Shown here in pieces: positions 26,400-39,160 of a DNA stretch of 64,000 nt. The notes under the pieces were generated by a model. The model was not told where the DNA came from. It ran no database searches and saw nothing but the letters and a program-made list of their open reading frames with translations. This stretch comes from Diprion similis (lineage: Eukaryota > Arthropoda > Insecta > Hymenoptera > Diprionidae). The stretch lies in contig NC_060106.1 of the NCBI RefSeq assembly GCF_021155765.1, positions 20,176,031-20,240,030 of the forward strand, read 5' to 3'. Numbering within the stretch: the stretch's first letter is position 1; each line of letters begins with the position of its first letter. The position numbers and the translations under genes are program-made.

Positions 26400-29300
26400 G
26401 CAATAATCCTTTATCCTCTATCTATCTTATCTATCAATCTATCGATCTTTTTTTCTCTGCTACTCTTTCCATTCTTTTCTTTAATGGTTTTGCATCGACT
26501 TGATGCCATGAAATTTTCGAATCACGATAATCAGATTCGTAGACCGCAATTTGAACAGGATGACAGTACCGGCCAGTATCTAATTTCATCCATTTTTCCA
26601 CTATTGCTTTCTCCTCAGAGTTCTGGGTCCAGTTAGGTTAAGTATACTTATAATATATCCACGATTTCAGACGTAGTTTCGGTTCAGTTCGTTTAGTTAT
26701 TCGATTATATATAAGTTGCTGTGTGTTCCTTGGCCAGGGCGTGGATGGAGCTTGTAACCTGATATGTGGAGGGTCTTTATTTTTAACTTTTTTTTTTAAC
26801 CATGACCCATACTTTGAAAAGTATGCTTCTACGAAGAGTGTGGTTTCAAGTTCAAGGTTTTCTTCAAATTGCAAAGCATTTCTCTTCGAATAAACGTTAA
26901 TTAATTCCTGTTGTCAACCAGCATTGACTCCTCATAGGAAATTAAAAGTCGGTACGAACTGCGCAAGACACCATAACAAAGTCTCGACAGACATCATCGA
27001 AGTAATCGGTACTTTGTCTAAACTAGATAACTCTGAGAAGTTTTTTCAGCCCGTGACTCGGGTTTGAAAAACTTGTTCGGCACGTATGAGGGAAATATAT
27101 CCACAAGAAATCTACGTCATCCTTAGCAAGGATATGGTCTCGGGAATTCCGGGTATAACACTGGCTTGTTTTATAGCCGCATTAGTTGTCGCCGCTCCTA
27201 CACCTCATCATTTTATTTACGGCCATTCTTTCAGCCCATCAACTCTCCTCGCAGGCTAATGAATACTCGGATAACGTAGTGAGGCTGGTACTTTGCACAT
27301 TCTCTTCTCCCTGCAGATGCCTCTCAACGGCCATTCAAACGTCCTCGAATAATTCCTGCACGACTTATTTTCGGTGGCGTATCTCCGTCTCTTCATCTGG
27401 GTCAAACCTTCTCGCCAGGATCACGAATCTTATCACAAGATGTCTCTGCAATGGAAAGCAGAGAATTTTTCCTCCTGCTTTCTTGGCAAAATTTTCATAA
27501 TCTCATCACCGTCTACTCTCGTTCTGACGCTTGACGATCAGGCTCAACCTGATGCCCGGATCATCCGTTGGAATTGCTGCCCGGCTCTGGGTTCTCGCAT
27601 ATTTTCATCAACCAGAAAAGTTCGCCAGTCTTCCAGAGTAGTCAGCCGTGGCGCCCTCTACTCGCCGCGAAAAATCTGCAACTGCGCACGTCTAGCTGCG
27701 CAGAACTGAAACAATGAGTTTCGTCTACCTTTTAACGAGGTTTTCAACAGTCACGCGGTAGAAATATTTTCTTTTTCCACTTTGTTTTATGATTCACTTT
27801 TATCTTTGTTAAATAAAAAACTTTTCTAGTCATATTGAAATCATCATTTTGAATAAAAAGTAAATTTTGTAGAAAATCTTTTGTCAGAAGACTAATCGTC
27901 GCGTGGATCACTTTGACGGTTCAAACGTTTTCCATAGACGTAAGGTAAGAACTGAGTCGGGCAAAATCTGGTAAGCCTGAAGAGAAACTCATGCTTTTCC
28001 TGTCTTACAACTCGATCACTGTAGTAAACAGAGGTATTTTCTACCCGCAGGGAAGCTGGTGGGCAGCGTGATGAAACGACCACGTCCCCGAAAGGAAAGA
28101 TTAATGGTTTTTTTTTTGGCTTCGATTTCCACCTCACAAAGCTTGGATAGCTGGAAATTTGTAAGCTTAGAAAGTTTATGCGGTGCTGAGAAACCGAGAT
28201 GTACCTACGATTTGGTCAGAAATTACGTGTAAGAATAAATGCTTAGAGGATCCAATATTGGATCATGATTTTAAAAATATTTTGACAACTATTCTGCGCA
28301 TTGATTTAATATGGCAGGAAATAATAATAAGTGGAATAATTCAAACAGAGGATTTTCACATTGTAGTATATCTATATTCATGTATATTGCGACGTCACGC
28401 GTCAATCTCAAACTGTTTTATCTTTGTTAATGAACATTGAATTGAAAAAGAAAAAATGCGTGTCAATTTTTTTTTTTGGATACTCTATCTGACAAACCTA
28501 ATGAAATGATTCATTGAAATACTTAATGAAATTTGAAATTGTTTCGACAATTTTACCAAAATGTTCAAATATCGGACCGACTGGTTTGCAGCAGGATGAA
28601 AGCACAAAATTCGCAAGTCATTGTTTCCGTTACTTCTTTTTCCGAAGAATAATGGCACACTCGACGGGAAATCGCGCATTCGAATTCGACACGAAAATCC
28701 TCTCGGATTGCCCAGCGTGTAGTCAGTCGCCAATCGCTTTTGTACGCCTACAAATAAAAAACGTATACAATCAAGAATACAAAAATCTTTCCGGAAGAGA
28801 AGCCAATCGGAATATCTTCACACCAGCTTATACACTTGATTTTAGTTAATTTTTTAGAAGCAATATTTCGTTTCCAATATCTTAATTCTCGATTTATTTT
28901 CCAGAGTAGAAATCTTCGGTTTGATAACATTTCAATATTCTACTTGCGTGTCTGGTTGAATAAACATCGAATGTAACAAAGTAGATGAAATCGTTTAAAA
29001 TCCTGAAAAATCATTGAAATCATTTCAAGTGTTTTTTTTTTTTTTTTTTTTTTTCAAAAATCAGGATCCTTGGAAATAAAATCTTTCGGCATCACGTTCA
29101 AATCGTTTGAAATTATTGAGATCTTCGTAAAATGTAAAAATTGGTCAATGAAATACGACTCATATTTGCGGAAAGAGAAAAAAAAATCCATTGCAAGGAT
29201 AACTCGAGGAGGATCGAAAGCTTTTTAGGTTGCCGGGATCAAATCTCCTTTCATCACCAACTGCGTTCACCATCTCCATTCGTGTATGTATGCAATAGGC

Positions 29301-30469
29301 TTACTCGAAGGTCGTCACCTTCGCGTGTGCCAACATATTTCAGCGAGAACCGACCTATAATCGATTATTCGATACGGACAGACATGGAACGCGACCCTTG
29401 CTACGGACACTCAGTGCTCTACAAGGTAATGAGTATCGTTATCTGGATGAAGATAAGGTTATTCATATAAAAATTCATCTAGATAAGATGAAAGATATTT
29501 TCTCCGGCGAAAGAGATATTATTTTTGTCTACCAATCACGAAAAAATACTTTGTTTTGCTAATTGTAGAGTCGGAGGGAAAAAACGTTTTCATTGAATTA
29601 GTCATCTTTGCAAAATTAAGTCAGAGACTCCGAATGTAAACGACGACGTTTTTCAGAACACAGTTTACCTCGTTTTTGTACGATAAAAAATAGATGAACA
29701 TGGACGGCAGTAGATTTGTCTAGATTAAGATGAACCATGAATTTAATCCACATCATTTTTGTATTATTACAATAAAGTTGAGATGAATTTATCTAAGATG
29801 ATTACCGATAACATCTCGACGAAGGAAGGCTCATTAGATGAAACTACGCATCGGAGGTTCGTATTTCGTAACGCAAAGCATGATGTCTCGTATCGCAACG
29901 CGATATGAGACGGTATTTCCGGTGTTGGCATGCCGCATCCGTCCTGGCAGATAGAGAAAAACACCACACGTTGATCGATTCACATCGTATTGCGAAATCC
30001 TTGGCTCGCTATTTCTCGGTTAATTATTATCACCAACTGTAAGTTAAAACTCGATTTAATTTTCTAATAAGAAAGCGTTTCACTATCTTGGCTCGAAACT
30101 CGCGCCATCGATACGTGACTCGTGTTCGAAACTAACAGCGATGCCCAAATTTCAACTCTGATCCAATTTCACTCGAATCTCTGGAGAAAAAAAGGGAAGA
30201 AATGAAACAAGCAATTCAATTTCATGCTGAGTCGTGTGAGAGCGGAAAAACAAAACACGTCTGATCTTGAATTAAAAGCGCTAAGTTACGAATTAAAAAA
30301 GCTTCAATTTCGATCCGAAAACTTCGAAAAATTTCAACCGACGATTACAAAGTTTTTTTGATTCAGGGTTTCAGGGTTTATTGCTCGTTTGTACAGTCAA
30401 ATTAATCGAATTGGAGTAAAAAGAATAAGGTTCAACAGTTTTCTCGATGTTTCGATAGCGTTTGTTTAA
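26400..30469. other. Stretch without a supported gene
   Basis: No exon with family similarity, signal peptide or convincing paired splice sites was seen. Open frames of about 110 codons at 27374, 28514 and 29141 (plus) show no domain, and the last starts at a non-ATG codon. A poly-T run lies at about 29031-29054. Confidence 0.45.
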
Positions 30470-30539
30470 CCCTTTTAGAAACACATTTTTCAACTCAATA
30501 CTTTGGTCAGAATTTTGTTACTCGAGAGTTTTTGGGGAC

Positions 30540-30690
30540 GCTGATCACGAATCTGAAGTTAGAATTTGCTAGTTTCTAAATCCAAGATGGCGGATCTTGT
30601 ATGGTGGATGTAAAATCGAAAAAACTGTAAAAATTCGATGATTCTGATCCCGGAACTTGTTGCTCGGGGGTTGTCGGGATTACACGAAGT
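30540..30690. repeat. Dispersed repeat with the AAGATGGCGGATC core
   Basis: The string CCAAGATGGCGGATCTTG, preceded by GTTTTTGGGGACGCTGATCA, resembles the tandem units at 62598-62830, where similar GATGGTGGATCCAACATGG and GTTTTTGGAGTCGCTAATA strings occur in the same relative order. This is a shared interspersed repeat family of unknown type. Confidence 0.5.
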
Positions 30691-30987
30691 AACAAGTATC
30701 ATTTGAAATTGTAAATAAACCGTGAAAAGGCCACTGCTGGATAAAATTCTTCAATATAGATCCATTCAAAATGAAAACCAGAAAATGTTTTGAAAAACAT
30801 ATTTCAATGAGTAAATGGGAATTTTATTATGGGAAAATTTAAAGTGTTAAGTGCAAAATGTCATTTACATTTTAAATGCCTATTTTGAATGAAACCATTT
30901 CAAATATTACCCAGCTAAGGCTTGGACATGGAAATTTTTGAGATGACTGAAAGGGTCAAGAGTCAAATTAACATGCGTTTGGTCTCT

Positions 30988-31071
30988 TTCGATTAGAAAT
31001 GAACTTTGATTCAAAAAGTGTGTAGATTCGATTAGAAATGAACTTGAAGGCAAAAAGCGTGTAGATTCGAC
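30988..31071. repeat. Tandem duplication, 39-bp unit
   Basis: The segment starting TTCGATTAGAAATGAACTT at 30988 is repeated at 31027 with a few changes, including the AAAAAGTGTGTAGATTCGA end (second copy AAAAAGCGTGTAGATTCGA). It is a local duplication of about two copies. Confidence 0.75.
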
Positions 31072-31317
31072 GGGAATGTATAATTCTGAGATTTGATTAG
31101 CCGTAACCATTTAGGTAATACGCCATTCGCAATGCGTCTAGCCTGACCGATGAACAATTCGAGCTCGTTAATCAGAGGAGAGATGAATCCGCATTACGCA
31201 ACTGCAGCTGTTAGCAGAGGTCTGCAAATCCAATCCAATTACACGAGGTGAAAGGGGTTAATTTTCCGTGAATTTCGGAAGCATATCCGGCGAAGTCAAC
31301 GAAGCGAAATTTTGACG

Positions 31318-31656
31318 TAGGGGAGTGTGGGGCAAAGTGGGCACCTTAAAATTTTTGATATCTCAAAAAGTTTGGGGCAAAGTGGGCCCCTGAAATTTTT
31401 AAAATAACAAGGGATTAAATTAGCCCCACCTGAACTTTTAATTAAATGTGAATTATTTGGAAACGTTTCAATTTGTGCTTTACTCTCAACTCGTCAAAGT
31501 AAAAAAAATTTCTGAACTTGAATTTATGATTCCTTTTTCTCCAGAAAGCTAGATAATAATTTAAAATAATTGTTCATATATGAAAAGAAAATATTTTATT
31601 CTGATTTCAGGCATTATTTTTTTAAGGGGCCCACTTTGCCCCACCCTTTCCCACAT
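31318..31656. repeat. MITE-like element with GGGGCAAAGTGGGC termini
   Basis: The left end carries TGTGGGGCAAAGTGGGC and the right end its inverted counterpart, GCCCACTTTGCCCCACC. A further direct copy of GGGGCAAAGTGGGCCCC lies just inside the left end at about 31374. TA dinucleotides flank both ends. The interior is AT-rich and non-coding. It resembles the element at 62009-62288. Confidence 0.7.
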
Positions 31657-32079
31657 AACTACAGAACTGTAAATAACTTTTTAGGCTTTCGGTAATTCCG
31701 AAATTCCGAATAGAGAAGCTTCCAGCTCACGCAGTGGTGTTCAGTACACATCATTCAGACTCGGTCAAACCTCAATCTTCCTTCTCTCGCTAGATCACCA
31801 TCCTATATACATATTTGCTCTGGAGTATTTGAAAATAACGAGCTTTTGGCTCATCATCGAATGCGAGTTAGCGTATGATTATACTCGCGAGATTCGACCT
31901 TTCGGAAAATGTTTGAAACTATAACGAATTTCGAGTAAAAAGACACAGCCCAATAACTTTTGGAAAATAAACGGCGTGGCAATAAGCTAGTTATTTGGTT
32001 TACCGCCTCATTTTCACACTGGGAGTAACAAAAACAAAAGGTCGGACAAAAACTTTCAAATTCCTGGCCGAAGAGTCCA

Positions 32080-32101
32080 TAAAAAAAAAAAAAAAAAAAA
32101 A
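32080..32101. repeat. Poly-A run
   Basis: About 21 consecutive A residues; no retroposed sequence is recognisable next to it. Confidence 0.85.
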
Positions 32102-34141
32102 TTCATGACGTTTAAGTTCCGACGTTGACAATGAAAAGCTTTTCATTTCTCTGCTTATTCGTCGCGTCTTATTAAATTATACGATTTATTTATTTATAGC
32201 TACGTGCTGCCAGCGTCTCAGAAGAAAAGGAGGTAAAACCTCTTCGACTTCGTAATAAACATATGAAAATTATGTAGATATTGAAATTGATTATTTATTC
32301 ATTTTTGTTGCTGTTTTGTACCGCGTACGATTCGTACATGTTTTGCCACAGAATGGAAAATATCTGAAAATTGTTTGAAACAAATTGAAAATCCGTATTC
32401 ATAAACAGAAACATGCAAAGTGAATCGTATTTTTTAACCTTATTGTTTAAAGCACTCAAAGTAAACTTTAAACGTTACACAATATTATACGGTTTTGTCC
32501 AGCGATCCAGAGACCTTTGAGTAACTTTTTCCGATAACAAAATTAAATTCAAGCAATTCAAACTCACCGGATCACAAATGCCGAAGCTCATTCGCTCATT
32601 GAAACCTAAAGTGAACACGTGCGGAAATTGGAAAAATTCTCGGCGATGTGCGCGCGTGGTTGGTTTTTTAAATTGGAAACAACCGAAGTTGCACGAAATT
32701 CTTCCAAATACTGTCTGTACTTGCGTAAAGTCGAATAAATATTGCTGGTATAGTAGTTGTTTCAATAACTAGAGACTTTGTCACTTTTTCATGGCTAATA
32801 AAGCTTCGACGAAATCGTCGAATATAAATATGAGTTATAAATTTGTCTCGAAAACGTATGAATAACATAAAAAATGAGCACTAAAAAGTACTTCGCAACG
32901 TCTTAGCTTCGTAATTTTAAATGATCGCGAGTCTTTGATCAGGGATTCTAGTTTCTGATGCAGAGCTAATTTGTTACGTCGGATAGAGATACGAAACTAA
33001 GTAATTAGCGCATAACTATGAGACGAAGATCAGTCAAAGAGCCAAGAGTGCACGACGGAATGTTCCACCTGGTTCCATTAGCGCATAAATCTGTGCCAAG
33101 AAATTCGCGCGAGAATATTTCAAAAGCTATAGTAATAATTGATAAAGTTCTCCAAGACTTAATTAGAATTTTCCCTGTAGATAATTATCACACCCAACCT
33201 GCAACCGATCATTCGACGTAATCTCATTACGTAATCAACGCTCAGTTTTGAAATAATAATCGCATTTCCGAGTGGAGATTAGCGGAAAACATCGGCAGCA
33301 AATTGAATGAATTAGTGAAATGAATTTAGTTACGAGCAGAGGCTGCACGGGATTCAAGGATCGAGATAAGTGATATGCGGTTAACCGAAAGACGGAGAAC
33401 AAGATTGAATGAAGATCACAAGGAATATATTATATCCTGCGGCGATTCAATAAACCGCGGATAAAAAATTCCATTCGATATTCAAGTACCGGGAATAAAT
33501 TATGAATGAAAGAAAGAAAAAAGTAATAAACAAATTCCCTTCTTTTTTTTAGCGAGTTTTTGTTTGTTTTTTTAATTATTTTTGCTTCTTCTTCGTCTTC
33601 TTTTTCCCCCGAATTTACGGGGCAGCAAATTTCTTTCCCATCGAGCAGTGACAGACATCAACTTGACTTCAGAGCTCGTTACCCACGGGTGCGTAGGGTC
33701 CAATAAACACGCGGCAAATCACCTTTAAGCAAACACAAATCATCCACAACCTGGATCAAATGTCTCGACTGAAATTCTGCGCGACTCGACGAGGACTAGA
33801 ATTAGAATGATAATATCGCTGGGCTAGCGGTGAGGGTGGTAGTAGAGGGAGGATTAGTGGTTGTTGTATAATTATGGCGGGAATGCGAACGCAGCCCTTC
33901 TTATCCGGGTTCATATCATCCGCGTCTGCGATCCGTATATATGTATAACAACTCCAGGGGCGAATTTAAAGGAGTGGAGGTCCTACGGGGACGAAGAAGT
34001 GAAAGGACTCAAATTATTTTTCAAACAATTTTCATTTCTATGGTGTTTCCATAATTTATTGTGAGACAAATATTATTATGTCAACGAATATACGCGTAGA
34101 TATGGTAACATACAAGAAACGAAATAATAGCTATTTATGTA

Positions 34142-34267
34142 GCATGCCCGTAAACCGCCTGTTTTTTTGGCAAGGATAAAGATTTCAGGACGAGCTAAAG
34201 GCAAGCCGGAAGCGAGCCGAAAGCGAGTACTGAAATTATCCGAGCCAAAAAACGTTTACGGGCATGC
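34142..34267. repeat. Short inverted-repeat element (GCATGCCCGTAAAC ends)
   Basis: A perfect 14-bp inverted repeat, GCATGCCCGTAAAC, bounds this 126-bp segment. A second inverted pair, TTTTTTGGC, lies just inside. The interior has short direct repeats around AAGCGAGCCGAAAGCGAG. It is non-coding and MITE-like. Confidence 0.65.
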
Positions 34268-34283
34268 CACATACAATATTTTT

Positions 34284-34503
34284 TACAGTATGGGCATTGA
34301 AAAGCAAAACGAAGAGTGAGGTTATGTCGCGATCTGTTCGACGAAGCTACTTTATAAGGCAGTTTGGGATGCGCACTTCGAACTGCGCATCAAAACTGCG
34401 GAATAAAGACTTTATTCCGCAACTTTGTTCGCTGCCGTATAAAGCGTCACTTTACGGAACGAAAACTGCCACAACAAGTTGACTTTTCAATGCCCATGCT
34501 GTA
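34284..34503. repeat. MITE-like element (TACAGTATGGGCATTGAAAAG ends)
   Basis: The left end TACAGTATGGGCATTGAAAA is matched at the right end by the complement of TACAGCATGGGCATTGAAAA, one mismatch in 20 bp. The interior contains a second palindrome, TGCGGAATAAAGACTTTATTCCGCA centred near 34410 (described, not repeated in full elsewhere). It sits 16 bp from the preceding inverted-repeat element. Confidence 0.7.
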
Positions 34504-35980
34504 GAAACTAAATCATGTTCTTACACCAGCAACACCAAGTACATTCTCAATGTGATTACAATGTTTGGTAATCTGGCTCTAAAATTTTTGTTTCCAAGAA
34601 TTTGACAGTAGAAAAGCTCCTTAGATCGGTATTTTCGATACTCTTTTTTCGTATGGATCGATGAATAATCCAAACTGGAGTGGGAGAACTTTTTTTTCAC
34701 CTGGAGGGTAATTTTTTTTACCTTTTGCAAACCATTTGTTGGCTATATGCTTACCTAAAAACGGCTTCAGCCCCTGTTCTCCACCCCTAAAGCCGGCACT
34801 GCCTATACGACGATGCTTGCAGTCCGATAAGCCGTGCAAATTCGAAAGTGAAGAGACAACGAGAGTTTAATAACATCAACGGGTTATTGGGCAAACGTCG
34901 ATCTGCGTGTACTGGAATATAAATTATGGAGTCGTGCGTGTTCCGCAGATTCGAGGGAGGGAACTCGTGTCACCAACTCACCACTGAGAACTCTTGACAG
35001 TCTAATATGAGCCTTTGCCTCGACTGTTCGGGACTGTCAAGCTCGCTTCTCAAAGGATCCAAGGGCGAGAAAATCAGATCCTGCGGTTTAATATATCTGG
35101 AAGCTCATTCGGAGCTTAATAACTGCTTGTGGGGCTAAAACGGAATCTTGGAAAGGAAAACAGAATCTTGGAGGAAAAACTGAATTTTCAACTTTCGAAC
35201 ATAATTTTCAAGACAGTTAAAACGATTATTCTAATTTAGACGGTCGTCGTGATTCAGAAGGAAATTTCAAAGACTTTTAATTAAAATACAAAAAAAAAAA
35301 AAAAACGCAGTTTCAATTTGATGCAACTAGAATATCTTTATCAGTGATGAGACTTTTAAAACCTTTATATTCACAACGCTTCTGTTTCAAAAACTTTTTG
35401 ACCCAATTATAGTACGCCTATTATACACACCCATAAACGCTGATTTCTGTAGCTGATCTGCATAGTAATTATAGGGAGAAACGCAACTCGATACCCATGA
35501 ACATGCAGGCTGGTGTGTGATTATAAAACTGCAAATGTAATCGGTGCTCTGACAGAGATGCATGAACAGGATTGCGGTCTGATGAATGATTGCAGCTGAC
35601 GATGAGTATACGTGGATCGTTTGTCACGTGATGATTGTCTATACACTGTCGGCGCCTTTGGTGCACCGAGATTCTACAAATTGCTGTAAAGTGCGACGGG
35701 AGTTTGAAATCGATTTGAATCGAGGCTGAGACTCAGATGCATCGTTCGTGTTTTACCGGGAATTTAATTCCCGAGGGAATGTTGAGTACATGGATTCAAC
35801 CACTGCTCTGAAGATACGATCGAATTGTTCCAGCAAAATCTCTCAATCGTCGTGCAAACTTCGCTTCGTCTAAACCTGAAAAAAGGCGCTAACATCCGCA
35901 TTGAATAGTGACAAAAAGTAGCAGTGTTTCGGTAAAATTGATAAAGACTACGTTTTGCTATCGTGTGTATATATATATAA

Positions 35981-36593
35981 TAGGGTGGCGCAAAGAAAAA
36001 CGACTATTTTTTTTTATTTTGAGTCTCGTGTGACGAAATGTTAGTTTTCGATGTTTTAAGAGCCCACTCCAAAGGACAGTTCAAAAAAAAATTTTAAGAG
36101 GTCACTTCACATTTTTTGAAACGTCAGAGATCGTCAAAAATCGATTTTTTTTTTAAATTTTTTTTCTCGTTACGATATAATTTTATAGACAAAAAAAAAA
36201 TAAGTTTCCGAAAGTTTCAGTTCAAAATTTGAATTTTGAAAGGTCGCTCATATTTTTTTTTTCAATTTTTTGGTGCATTTCTTTAGATCTTTTCGAGCGA
36301 CCTTTTAATATTCATATTAAAATTTCATACATTTTTTTTCTTTAATTTAGTAAGAAAGAATCGATAACAATACACGACGACATGAATTAAAAATCAAACA
36401 AAATACTGAAAATATAATTTTTTTAATTTAATTTTTTGACGATTTTTGACATTTTTTAAAATTTGGAGCGGCCTCTTAAAAATTTTTTTTTTTGAGCTGT
36501 CCTTTGGAGTGGGCTCTAAAAACATCAAAAACTAATATTTTGTCGCACGAGACTCAAAAAAAAAACAATAGTCGGTTTTTTTGTGCCACCCTA
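35981..36593. repeat. MITE-like element with about 190-bp terminal inverted repeats
   Basis: The left arm starts TAGGGTGGCGCAAAGAAAAA and the right arm is its imperfect reverse complement, ending TTTGTGCCACCCTA. The arms match over about 190 bp, including GAGCCCACTCCAAAGGACAG, which is identical in both. The outermost TA pairs probably represent the target duplication, as in Tc1/mariner-type insertions, within a TA-rich site. The centre is AT-rich and non-coding. The right end lies 240 bp upstream of the ionotropic receptor ATG. Confidence 0.8.
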
Positions 36594-36832
36594 ATGTATA
36601 TATATATGTGAGAAAAAATGATGGGGTTAAAGACGGTGTTGATAAATCGGCGTTCCAAGAGGTGGAATAATTTATAACGCGTCAGCAACGAAGCGAACAA
36701 AGTGAGGCCAACCGTTGAGTGAAAGTGGTTATTTATGGAGTCGATGGGGCTATTCGTGCATTATAAGGAGTGATTGAACGGAGTGAAGAAAAGACGGAAG
36801 AGGTGGAATCCAAGGCAGTCTAAAATCGCGCG

Positions 36833-39160
36833 ATGAATTCCCCCCTACGTCGCGTGATTTCTCTGCTCGTCCTTCTAACGACTTGTTCTCTGAAGTCGCA
36901 AGCGGATTTGGTGATCCTTGGGTCGGACAATCGCACCGAATACGAGTCGAAACTGAACCGATTGCTTGAATTCTGCGGCGATGATTACATGTACAGAAAA
37001 TTGACTGTGATAGCAGAACGTGGTTCAAGGGATTGGCTGAGCTCCAAGGTCTTCCAGAACGTCAACGAGGCTTACAAAATGCCCGTCGAGCTCTTCGACA
37101 ACTTGAGAGCGCTGAAGAGCGTCGGTTGGCAGGCCTGCGTCCTGCTCTGTATGCCGGCCGAAAGAGTCGCCACCTTCTTTCGGTCGTCGGAAGACCGCCC
37201 CTGGATACCAGGCAACATGTACATCGTCTACGTACCGAAAGGACTCGGCGAAGTAGCGTCCGAGGAGTTTAAGGCGACGGGCAGCCTCCTCTGGCGACGG
37301 AACTACGTCCACAAGGTCGTCCTGTCGACGAAAGGAAGGAACCTTTACTTCGACCCTTTCAAACCTCGCGAAACGGGCGGCTTCGGGGCGCTCAGAGATC
37401 TCGGGGACTCGGTGGAGCCCCTGAAGAAACGGAAGACCTTCTCCGGCTACGAAGTCAACGTCGCTATGTTTCCCTACTTGACACTCCAGTGGAAGGACGG
37501 ACGGTACGTCGGACTCGAGGCGAACTCCATGCTCGAGATCTGCGCCCGGATGAACGTTACTCCGCAGCTCTACGAGCCTCCAGAGAAGTTCGGATGGTTC
37601 TGGAACGGCACCTTCACCGGAACTCTCGGTCGGCTCGCCTACCACCATAGCGACCTCGCCTTCAACGAGTTCTTCGTCAAGAACTACGGGACCGATAACC
37701 TCGAGTACACGACCTACCTCAGCCTTGACCAGATATGCGTAATCGTGCCACGCAGAGCGCGGGTCCCAGAGTACCTTATGATGGTCAGGATCTTCAGCCC
37801 CCTTGCATGGGCTCTGATATCTTTTGGGAACGCCGTTCTTGCTCTGGTTTACGTAATCGTGACCGGTCTCACCATCGCTCGGACCAGAGATCAGACTTCG
37901 GTCAAGTCTCGGTCCGGCATCAGGTTGCAAGACTTCGTCGCCTCCTGGGTGTTTTATTCCTTCTACCCCATGAAACCCAATGCGAAGTGGGTCAGCGAAC
38001 GAGTTCATATCACTTCTGGACTAATACTCGGAGTGGTTGTCAGCGGGTATTTCACCAGCCAGCTCGCCTCAAGCTTCAGTAAGCCTGCCTTCTTGAAGAA
38101 CATCGATACCCTTGAGGAGCTCGATCGTAGCGGTAACAATAAAGTCCCGAAATTTTCATTTTACTAAAATTTTAACGCAATCTTATTACGCCCATTGAAA
38201 TACGAAGATCCCAAAAACCTCAGACCTCTATATAGGCCTGGGAGTTTTGGTCCATCGTCGATATTGACAAGGACAAACACTGTTAACAGCTTGACGAGGA
38301 GCTTCACGCGTTTTTCTATCTCAAGCAGGGTGACGTAGAAGCGATGATTGATTCTGACTCGTTGTAGGACTGAAGGTATTGACCAACTATCCAAATTTGC
38401 TGTCGGACGTATTTGCCGACGACGAGCCGTCAACGCTGCGGAATCTTCAGGCCAAGCTGACGCTAAATAACGGCTCGGAGATCGAATGGCACGTTTTCCA
38501 TACTCGGGACGCAGGATTCCTTGAACGTGAGCAGAGTGCTCTGCTCGAGGGAAGCACCGTGATCGGACTGCACGTGGTTCCGGATTGCCCAAGAAAATAT
38601 CACCTGGCCTATCCGATTGCAAAGGGTGAAGCGAAGCTTTTTAAGCCCTGGAGACGGCACTCCTTTTTCTCTCCATATTTTTTCCTCTCTTCTGGCTATC
38701 GTCTTTCACGATATCAAAGTATTCTGGTGTTTTAACAAGTGTTTCTTTAATGTTAGGTATTATACCCATCTTCGCTATGTGACGAAATTAGGAAAAAACT
38801 CGAAGTGGAAGTCATTTTTGTACTCGCAGAACAAAACCTTAGTTTCCTTTTTTCACAAGTACACCTTGACGTAATTGAGAGGGAACCATTTCTTTCCCGG
38901 CAGGTTCACCTTTCCAACCACGACTGAACACCATAATCGGAAGACTCCACAACGCTGGTTTTTATCGCAAATGGTTCGAGGACCTGAAGAGACGACCCGA
39001 GCCCATTTACAATAGCAGACCAGTCGTCATAAGGCTACGCCACTTATACGTGCCCTTTTTCCTGCTGCTTGGAGGGCTCGGAGTATCGATGGTTGTATTC
39101 TGTTCCGAGATGAAGGGATCATTTATGGGAAGGAAGGAAAGCGGGAAGAAGAAAGTATAG
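36833..39160 (+). CDS. Divergent ionotropic receptor (IR), three exons, 604 aa
   Basis: This is a membrane ligand-gated channel of the insect chemosensory ionotropic receptor family, related to ionotropic glutamate receptors. Exons are 36833-38132, 38368-38625 and 38904-39160; both introns are phase 1 with GT/AG ends (235 and 278 bp). Residues 1-25 form a signal peptide. The ligand-binding S1 lobe lies around 215-320, M1 at about 324-346 (LAWALISFGNAVLALVYVIV), the pore loop near 363-380 and M3 at about 392-414 (SGLILGVVVSGYFTSQLASS). The S2 lobe, with PRKYHLAYPIAKG, spans exons 2 and 3, and M4 is at about 567-587. Intron 1 interrupts the LEELDRSGLK segment, matching AELDQSGLL in the receptor at 49390. 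The coding sequence is clearly more GC-rich than the flanks, which opens a long antisense shadow frame. The subfamily is not assigned. Translation without splicing would stop at 38167, before S2. Confidence 0.88.

Noticed and set aside
27186-27500. 104-codon plus-strand frame with a hydrophobic start resembling a signal peptide
   Set aside because: It begins at TTG rather than ATG, and no upstream exon or downstream gene structure supports it.
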